Below, one piece after another: positions 35,633-42,039 of a DNA stretch of 42,039 nt. The position numbers and the translations under genes were made by a program. Origin of the DNA: Apostichopus parvimensis (Eukaryota > Echinodermata > Holothuroidea > Aspidochirotida > Stichopodidae); contig KN884880.1 of NCBI GenBank assembly GCA_000934455.1, positions 10,139-52,177 of the forward strand, read 5' to 3'. Each line of letters opens with the position of its first letter. The first letter of the stretch is position 1. The notes below the pieces were generated by a model that worked only from the letters and a program-made list of their open reading frames with translations, was not told the DNA's origin and ran no database searches.

Positions 35633-36769
35633 TTAAATCTCAGTTTCCATATAGGAGTTTGGATTTTTTGGATCTGCAGACCGCCACCCAAATCCAGCAT
35701 TAGAGGCCGTTTGCATGACATCCAGAGGGCCCTGCTGGTCAGATTGAGGGTTAAACTCCAAAAGGTGCTCAGGCTCAAGGGAATTCACTTTAGGGTTCTC
35801 CCGGGGTGATGCCATAGGAGGATTCATTCCAGATCTTTCTTCAATGTCATCTGGTTGTAGAATAGTATACTTGTGGATAAAATCCTCAGATGTTTGGGCA
35901 GGAACTCTCTGGTTAGATTCCCTGGCTGGGATCCTTATTGGTTGCTCAATCGGTGCTTGCCTCTGGTGGACTGCTGGTACATCAGTTGATTGGTAGATGG
36001 GGTTATGCTGCTCATGGAATGACCCAGAGGCATCCTGCACTCCAGATGGAAACTCGGATGTCAGTGCAGTAGAGACGTTTACCCCGGTGAATGAAAATCT
36101 CTTGAATGCCGACTCAGATGTAGCTGGTACCTGGGAGGATGACCCCTGGGAGGATGACCCCTGGGAGGATGAACCCTGGTATGATGATCTATATTGGCCT
36201 GGTGCATTGGAAGGCTTTGGTCTTCGCATAACCACATTCTCATTTGTGGTATTCAGGCTCTGAAGACTGCTACTGGTGACTGCTGCAACATTGTTTTGGT
36301 TCCCATTGGGTAAATGATTCTGAGCTTGACTTGCAGTTTGACCTGGTGTTTGAATATTGCTGGAGTCTGCCTGATCTGATATCATAGATGGCGTGACATT
36401 GATCCCTGTGAACGAAAATCTCTTGAAAGCACTGTCACTGTTAGAGGATCCAGAGATACCACACATTGGGGGAGCATGTCGATAATGGCCAGCAGTTGGA
36501 TTGGTTGGTGATGGATGGACATTTGATGGTGCAGCAGCAGATGCAGACAGAGGGGCCATACGGGAGAAGGAATATCTCTTGATATTAGAATCATTACTAA
36601 TAGGGGAGTAAGCTCTGGGGGGTGGCTTTGGTGGTGGGCCTCTTCCACTAGGAGACACGCCCTGGTGGTTAGATTGGCTGGCCAGAGATGGTAGAGAAGA
36701 TGATGTATGCAATGATGTGGGTCTGGTAGGGACCTGCTGCGCTGGGGTCTTGACAGGTGGACCATTCAT
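35633..36769 (-). CDS. terminal exon: proline/serine-rich tail with repeated motif
   Basis: Acceptor tttgttacag at 36770; the exon happens to begin with ATG but is preceded by in-frame exons, so that ATG is probably internal. The long uninterrupted frame (379 codons with stop) on the minus strand makes it the longest open frame in the window. The opposite-strand frame at 35997-36263 is its shadow through the 15-bp repeat. Confidence 0.8.
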   Translation of the reverse strand: MNGPPVKTPAQQVPTRPTSLHTSSSLPSLASQSNHQGVSPSGRGPPPKPPPRAYSPISNDSNIKRYSFSRMAPLSASAAAPSNVHPSPTNPTAGHYRHAPPMCGISGSSNSDSAFKRFSFTGINVTPSMISDQADSSNIQTPGQTASQAQNHLPNGNQNNVAAVTSSSLQSLNTTNENVVMRRPKPSNAPGQYRSSYQGSSSQGSSSQGSSSQVPATSESAFKRFSFTGVNVSTALTSEFPSGVQDASGSFHEQHNPIYQSTDVPAVHQRQAPIEQPIRIPARESNQRVPAQTSEDFIHKYTILQPDDIEERSGMNPPMASPRENPKVNSLEPEHLLEFNPQSDQQGPLDVMQTASNAGFGWRSADPKNPNSYMETEI

Positions 36770-39700
36770 CTGTAACAAAGTAAAAAAGTAGAACAACATA
36801 CACATTCAGATATTCGATTACATGCTCCATGAGTTACATTTAGTTACTTGAGTAACACAAGTTACATAGTAAGGTTGAGCTACAACAATTTGTAGTTTGG
36901 GTAATTCAAGGTTGTTATGGCAGTGTAACACAGTACAGGTTACAAGAAAGCAACCAATCATTTTGTATAAACCGTATACTCTCAGCCCAGGTTTAAATCA
37001 CTCAATGTAAAAATGAAATACCAGCTTATGGTTGAGCAAACAATTAATTCAAGATACAAGATGCAGACAATTTTGGTTTGTACAGGGATTTTACTGGATA
37101 TCAATATGTGGGTCACAACAACTTGAAACATATAAACCTTCATCAAACTGGTCCTTCATGACCTATTTTTATTGTAAACAACAAGTCCCTTAATGAACTA
37201 TTTATTCTGTATCGGAGGCAATTAACATTGACTGGTGCCACAACATCCTGAAAACATTGTAAGATAATTGAAACACAGCACAATCGAATAAATTTTGTCC
37301 TTGACAATTAATTGGATAAGATATTCTACTAATTGATCATTTTAAATAGGTCAGCTTCACAACAAGTATACAGGCAATGCTTCTAAGTTCCTGTTGTAGA
37401 TTAAGCCTGGTTTTACCATTTACCAAGCTATATTTTCAGTTATACAGTATCAACTTTTTTGGGGGGGTTACAAGAAACATCTGCATCAGACTTGTTTATC
37501 ACCATTCAATGTAATTTGAAGGAGCAAACAACTCAAAGAATACAAGTACTATGATCTAAAACCTAAGCTATTAAACCATGAGTTAGTTGGTACCACTACT
37601 AACCATTCTTTGGGGTGCATAGCAGGTTTCTTCCTGGGTGGAAAAAACCGCGGTTTTTTCCACTCGGAAGAAATAGGTTTCTTCCAGTTTCTTCCGGACA
37701 AAATGGAAGAAACTCATTTTTTTTGGAAAAACTGTTGATTAAGTAACATAACAGCCTGCAATGATTTCTAACTATGTAATAAATGGACAAGAAGCACTAC
37801 AGTGTCATCTAGGTAGTCTATATCTAGGTTTGGAGAAAATGACCTGCCTCCACCATATACTGTACACAATATAGTACTAGGCTACTAGCATCAGACAATT
37901 AAGGGAACAACTATGGGCAAGCAATATTTTGCAGACCAGAATGATCCTGATTATAGCCCAGTTCTTAGTTAAAAACTAGTTTCTGAGTGGAAGGGCAAGT
38001 GTTCCCTGGAAACTAGTGTAGGCTAATTACAATGCACACTCATTACTACGATTACATTGACCACTTTGACAATATGTTTCAATCCTACTCCTGAAGCCTC
38101 AGTGCATGGGCCAATCCAGCTTAATCATTCATACAGTATGGCCAGTTATGCAATTCTGGTTGATGGAGGGATCGCGAGATGATAAGTAGTCCTTCAATAT
38201 TGTGATTTATAAGCAACATCTTTGGTGTAGAAAACAACCCAAAATTATAATCAAAACAAAAATATCATATTTTGATGGTTTCAATGGTATGCATTTCAGT
38301 CAGATGGTGGTAAACTATTTGTCTCTTTATCATGTATGTGGGTTATGCTGCGTATATGCCAATTTTCACAGTTTCTTCCAGAAGAAACTGGAAGAAACCC
38401 GGAAGAAACAGGTTTCTTCCAGTTTCTTCCACGTCCCCAGAAGAAATAGGTTTCTTCCGGAAGAAACCGAACCCTGGTGCATAGCTTAGAATAGCTCAGA
38501 CATATCTTCAAGATTCTACAAACAAGACTGATTACAACACAGATGGAAATACTTGGGTTGGGAAAGTGGCTCAACTTGAACAAATGCCAAAATGTCTGCA
38601 TCTGTGAAAAGAGCTGGTACTACTACTGCTAATACCAAACATTTACTTGTATTACTCATCAGATATATTGTGAAGACTCTCAACATATGTCTGTGTTCCC
38701 AATATACTGCAAGTCACTCTGACTGAGGAGTTTGCATTGTTCAATCAAGTAATTAATGTCACCAACTATAATGACCACAAGAAGGTTAAACTCTACATCA
38801 GACACTGATCTTCGTTTAATACTGATGTGAACAGTTTGACACCAGCAAACATGGATGTTACACTCTACATTACTTAATTTAAACAATGTAGTGTGTCCAG
38901 AGTTCTTTTCACTGTAGGTACACTTATTAATTCTAAACTACCTACACAATACTACTCCTCCTCAAACAACAAATATACTTCTCGAGCATGTTTGAGACAG
39001 CTCATTACCTTCTGCTCGGGACCCTCCAATTGGGCTACCTTCCCTGCTGATGACCCCGGTGGATTCTGTTGACCTCGGATACTTGCAAGTTCTTCCATCA
39101 ACAGTTCATTTTGCTTCAGGCATCTCTTAAGACCTTCCCTATGAAATGTAACAACACAATAATCACTCAATTGCTTATTGGGACTGTTGCACCAACAACA
39201 CTAAATTTCAATCATGCAATATATACTTCCTAATGCTAAGAGGGAAAAATCTGCAAATGATTAACAACTTTCACAATTTTCTACAATTGATTGTCCAAAC
39301 TTGTGAGAACTTGCAAGGTCGTGGATTCACATGCAGTAAACTCACAATCCAAACTATCGAGCAGATGTCTCCTTTAAGACTCCCATTCATAACAAATTTG
39401 ACTTCATACAGTTAACCAACTCCTTACTAGAAGTACATATATTATGTGTCCTTCTGTAGTAAGACTGGCTTCATTTTTGTGGCAATTCAAACTGATCAAA
39501 GCTCTCTCACTTTTTTCTTTTTTTACTAACTGTAGTCTTGCTATACTACTGTATGGTTATTGATATGCCAGCAGAAATTTGTCTGATAATCAACTTATAG
39601 GGTAAAGTTATTCTTATCTTGATGGTAGTTTTTAAGCATGCATAAAAAGTAGTATTGTTTAACTCATCTTAGGTTACACAGGTGAATTCCAAAAAATACT

Positions 39701-40575
39701 ACACTACTTTTTTAAGTAGACCGTTAAGACATTGCAAAGTGATAGATATAAAATAACTAGCAAAAAGTTTGGACAATAAGTACAAGTTGTCATTTCAAAG
39801 TCTTAAGTGTGTCATAATAGAACCCACAATGCTATGTGGTGAAGAGTTTTGAGTAAAACTGGTTCTTATCTTTTGCTGGATTAAAACACTATTTTTAATC
39901 CGCTCTGTGTCACAGTTTTATCCCAACAGACCTCTGTCTACTGTAAGAGTTCAGGGAGGCATTCTAGGGGTTATTTATAATACCTAGCATTGTTTTGAGC
40001 AAAGCAATTCAGTTTTGTTAAAGGAATGACTTTAGCTACTGTAACCATACCCAGACAGTCACCAGGTTGGTTCAATCAACAGGCAAACTGGGAACAGCAA
40101 TTTTCATGTTAAGATAATATTTATCATTTGATGCCCCCAAAGCGCAGAAGCTTTCAAAACAATGGAGTTTTGCACTTGATTATTAGAAACAAACCTTTCC
40201 TCATTTGAATATTAAAATACCACCTAAGAGAAGTCCATCTGATTGCCTAGAGCTGTATCATCTAAGTACTGTACTATTTAAGGTGTCTTCCTGGAGTTAT
40301 GATTGTTAAACAGTAATAATATAGATATTCAAGATATGATACAGATTGACCAATGCTGTGGTCACAAAATACAGTATACTTAAATAAGCAAACCATTTTG
40401 CTTTCTCATGAAAATGAAGTACAGTTTACCTAGTGTGGTACAACTGGAATCTTTCAAAGTCCAATGTGGGGTAGTCATATAAAACACCTGGGATGTCTTG
40501 AATATTCAACATCTCTAGACGAACCAATAACGATGGGTCTTCCTTGCTGCTGTAGTCGCCATCTAATGATTTTGC
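35633..40575 (-). CDS. unrecognised adaptor-like protein, 3' part (three exons)
   Basis: Three minus-strand exons (40575-40430, 39138-39009, 36769-35633) join in frame through GT-AG introns to give 470 visible residues; upstream exons lie beyond the window. The first two give a compact, charged, probably helical region: L-L-V-R-L-E-M-L-N-I-Q-D-I-P-G-V-L, Y-D-Y-P-T-L-D-F-E-R-F-Q-L-Y and L-K-R-C-L-K-Q-N-E-L-L-M-E-E-L. The last exon encodes a 378-residue low-complexity tail with an SH3-ligand-like G-P-P-P-K-P-P-P-R, three K-R-[FY]-S-F motifs (last-exon residues 64, 116, 223), a G-S-S-S-Q repeat, N-P-I-Y and K-Y-T-I-L tyrosine motifs, and the C terminus S-Y-M-E-T-E-I, which fits a class I PDZ ligand. 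The composition suggests a cytoplasmic scaffold or signalling adaptor. I cannot name the family. Confidence 0.72.
36131..36175 (-). repeat. 15-bp in-frame coding repeat (three units)
   Basis: CTGGGAGGATGACCC on the plus strand is repeated at 36131, 36146 and 36161. On the coding strand it gives G-S-S-S-Q units, so length changes would preserve the frame. Confidence 0.85.
37624..38475. mobile_element. 852-bp candidate non-autonomous DNA transposon with 10-bp target-site duplication
   Basis: GGTGCATAGC occurs at 37614-37623 and 38476-38485, directly flanking the segment. The left end reads AGGTTTCTTCC; the right end, reversed, reads AGGGTTCGGTTTCTTCC, an imperfect terminal inverted repeat. Subterminal zones are packed with GTTTCTTCC/GGAAGAAAC words in both orientations, plus a 26-bp perfect palindrome at 37638-37663 centred on CCGCGG. 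A 10-bp duplication falls in the range known for Mutator-like elements, but no transposase is present and the superfamily is a guess. It lies in the intron between 36769 and 39009. Confidence 0.65.
39009..39138 (-). CDS. middle exon of the unrecognised minus-strand gene
   Basis: Acceptor ttcatag, donor AAG|GTAATG. It encodes E-G-L-K-R-C-L-K-Q-N-E-L-L-M-E-E-L-A-S-I, an amphipathic, coiled-coil-like helix, then a Pro/Gly/Ser linker. If the intron is retained, the frame continues 18 residues to a stop at about 38952. Confidence 0.75.
40430..40575 (-). CDS. upstream exon of the unrecognised minus-strand gene
   Basis: Acceptor gactttttcag, donor AG|GTAAAC. It encodes K-S-L-D-G-D-Y-S-S-K-E-D-P-S-L-L-V-R-L and D-Y-P-T-L-D-F-E-R-F-Q-L-Y-H-T, the most conserved-looking part of the protein. 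The frame continues upstream, so more exons are expected beyond the right edge. Confidence 0.72.
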
Positions 40576-41269
40576 CTGAAAAAGTCAAAGTTTGATGGTA
40601 AGAGTACTATGATTATCTACTGGACATAATAAACTGATGAGGATTTTCAATTGGTTTGATCCTTAGTAAATTACATTTTCGTCTTGTACATGATATGCTT
40701 AGTTCATCGTTTCACTGCAACATTTGACATTATTTAACTCTCAGTACTGTAGGTGCCAACAAATGTTGTGAAAGCTATATATATAAATCATTTATGCACA
40801 GTATGGTTCCTTGCATCAGGAAGACCTTTAAAGTAAAACAAAGACCAGAATGACGCATCCTCCAAGTGGTTTAAATACTTAAATAGCAAATAAAGGATAG
40901 AATGAAATGATTACATCCCCAGTTTTTGTTGAGTACACTTAATACTGACAATCTATAAATAGTTCTTCAGCTATCAAGAAAAATATCATATTTAATTGTA
41001 GATTGGCTTAAGCTGAGGCAATTGATGTCCTTCTACAGTGCAGTATGTTAGCAATTTAAAAAAAACACTTCAATAGCTGTAAAATTGGGTTTCTTAAAGT
41101 TTCACTTTACAAAGCATAAATCTGCACTGTTGAAAATTAACTGTCCATTCGATGAACAGCAAAAGTGTGCTGTGTGTGTGCCAAAATTGTTAGAATCCAA
41201 CGTGTTCATTGCCATTTGCAAATTAACATACAGTAGACATGACAAAAAGCAAAAGGGTCTTAGGTTGAT

Positions 41270-41660
41270 GATATTTGTGCGCATTCTACTTCTTGAGCTA
41301 GCATTTTTACAAAGTTTTCAGATTTCAACTACAGTTGACCTCAAATGACCTTTACCTTCACCTAAAAAATGATAACTATGTTGTACATTATACTTGTAAG
41401 CAATCTTACACATGTATACAAATTTGGTACATACTCTATTGTTATGGATAGCTTTTAAGCCATTATCTGCTAGGGGCTACAGTATGAACTTCAAAAACAA
41501 CTGAAACCTTGCACATGCCTTTATGTGATGTCAAGTATTAGATCTGTCAATATTTCACTTCTTGAAGATTTTGTGTTGACAAGCTTTTCAGGTCTCAACT
41601 GCCATTGACATCAAATGATCTACAGTACATGACAACATTGAACTACCGAGTGCAACGTTT
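41270..41660 (+). repeat. old dispersed repeat (TGACCT/TTCATCCAA family)
   Basis: Contains 'ttcagatttcaactacagttgacc', 'tcaaatgacctttaccttcacc', and a second unit 'ttcaggtctcaactgccattgac' with 'atcaaatgatct', matching the family at 5940-6260 and 8330-9060. It holds a perfect DR4, TGACCT-caaa-TGACCT, at 41336-41351. Confidence 0.55.
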
Positions 41661-41930
41661 AAGTACACTGGTCTAAGTGGAAATGAAATAAATTGTAATG
41701 AACCAATGACAGGTAAGACATATCTATGAATATGATTAGGCATATCTTAAGTATCTTCCGAACATCGTTTGCTAACAACTGTACAACAAAGACATTGACA
41801 CTACTGTATAAGTCAATGCACCATTCATTTACAATACATTAAAAATACCGGTTCCTTGATTTTCAGAAATGCAATTACTTAACAGACTTGTGCGTGCAAA
41901 CTACAGGAACTAGAAATTACTATATTGACT

Positions 41931-42039
41931 ATTATACAACACCTAATTATATTCCGGCCATTTGATTGGTCAATTGCTCATCGATTGCATGCAAAATCCG
42001 CTCTATTGCACTCTATGAAATAGAACCATGGGTTATACT
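41931..42039 (-). repeat. inverted copy of the 781-889 repeat (cut by window end)
   Basis: Reversed, it aligns with 781-889 over its whole length with few differences, including ATTATACAACACCTAATTAT at the outer end and the 'ccggccatttgattggtcaattgctc' core. It continues past the window. Confidence 0.85.

Noticed and set aside
35997..36263. Plus-strand open frame with W-E-D-D-P repeats
   Set aside because: It is the antisense of the 15-bp G-S-S-S-Q repeat in the minus-strand exon.
1..42039. CRISPR arrays, operons or prokaryotic defence systems
   Set aside because: No regularly spaced repeats with unique spacers and no prokaryotic gene layout; genes are spliced and eukaryotic.

Overview
This is an AT-rich eukaryotic (animal) genomic window. 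Genes are split into short exons (about 70 to 310 bp) by GT-AG introns, and the spaces between hold small DNA-transposon remnants, minisatellites and old dispersed repeats. The proteins and the repeat style suggest a marine invertebrate deuterostome, most plausibly an echinoderm such as a sea cucumber. That assignment is inference; the sequence contains no species marker. There are two assembly gaps (N runs at 14650-14932 and 25210-25259).

Layout. (1) 1-141, minus strand: the first coding exon of an unrecognised gene that runs off the left edge. (2) 142-7900: no recognised gene. It holds a foldback repeat (494-889), a repeat of about 110 bp (3050-3345), a hAT-type MITE with target-site duplication (3941-4333), a 22-bp minisatellite (4863-5048) and an old dispersed repeat. 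(3) 7947-11737, minus strand: a complete five-coding-exon TMBIM4 gene (Lifeguard 4/GAAP family, BAX-inhibitor-1 superfamily, 237 aa). (4) 15242-30495, plus strand: a complete RPN1 gene (ribophorin I, oligosaccharyltransferase subunit, 603 aa from 11 coding exons), head-to-head with TMBIM4. (5) 30496-35632: RPN1 3' UTR, then gene-poor DNA. (6) 35633-40575, minus strand: the last three exons of an unrecognised adaptor-like gene with a proline/serine-rich tail, a motif K-R-[FY]-S-F used three times and a C-terminal PDZ-ligand-like end. An 852-bp candidate transposon lies in one intron. (7) 40576-42039: upstream intron, ending in an inverted copy of the repeat seen at 781-889.

The main structural anomaly is that RPN1 exons 7-10 occur twice (21342-25209 and 25260-29159) on either side of a 50-N gap. 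The sequence just before the gap reappears at the end of the second copy, and the second copy starts inside exon 7. Splicing exon 10 to the second exon 7 would break the reading frame. The simplest reading is two haplotype contigs left unmerged by the assembler, not a real gene duplication. I saw no clear novel multi-gene system. The most interesting biological unknown is the minus-strand gene at 35633-40575.
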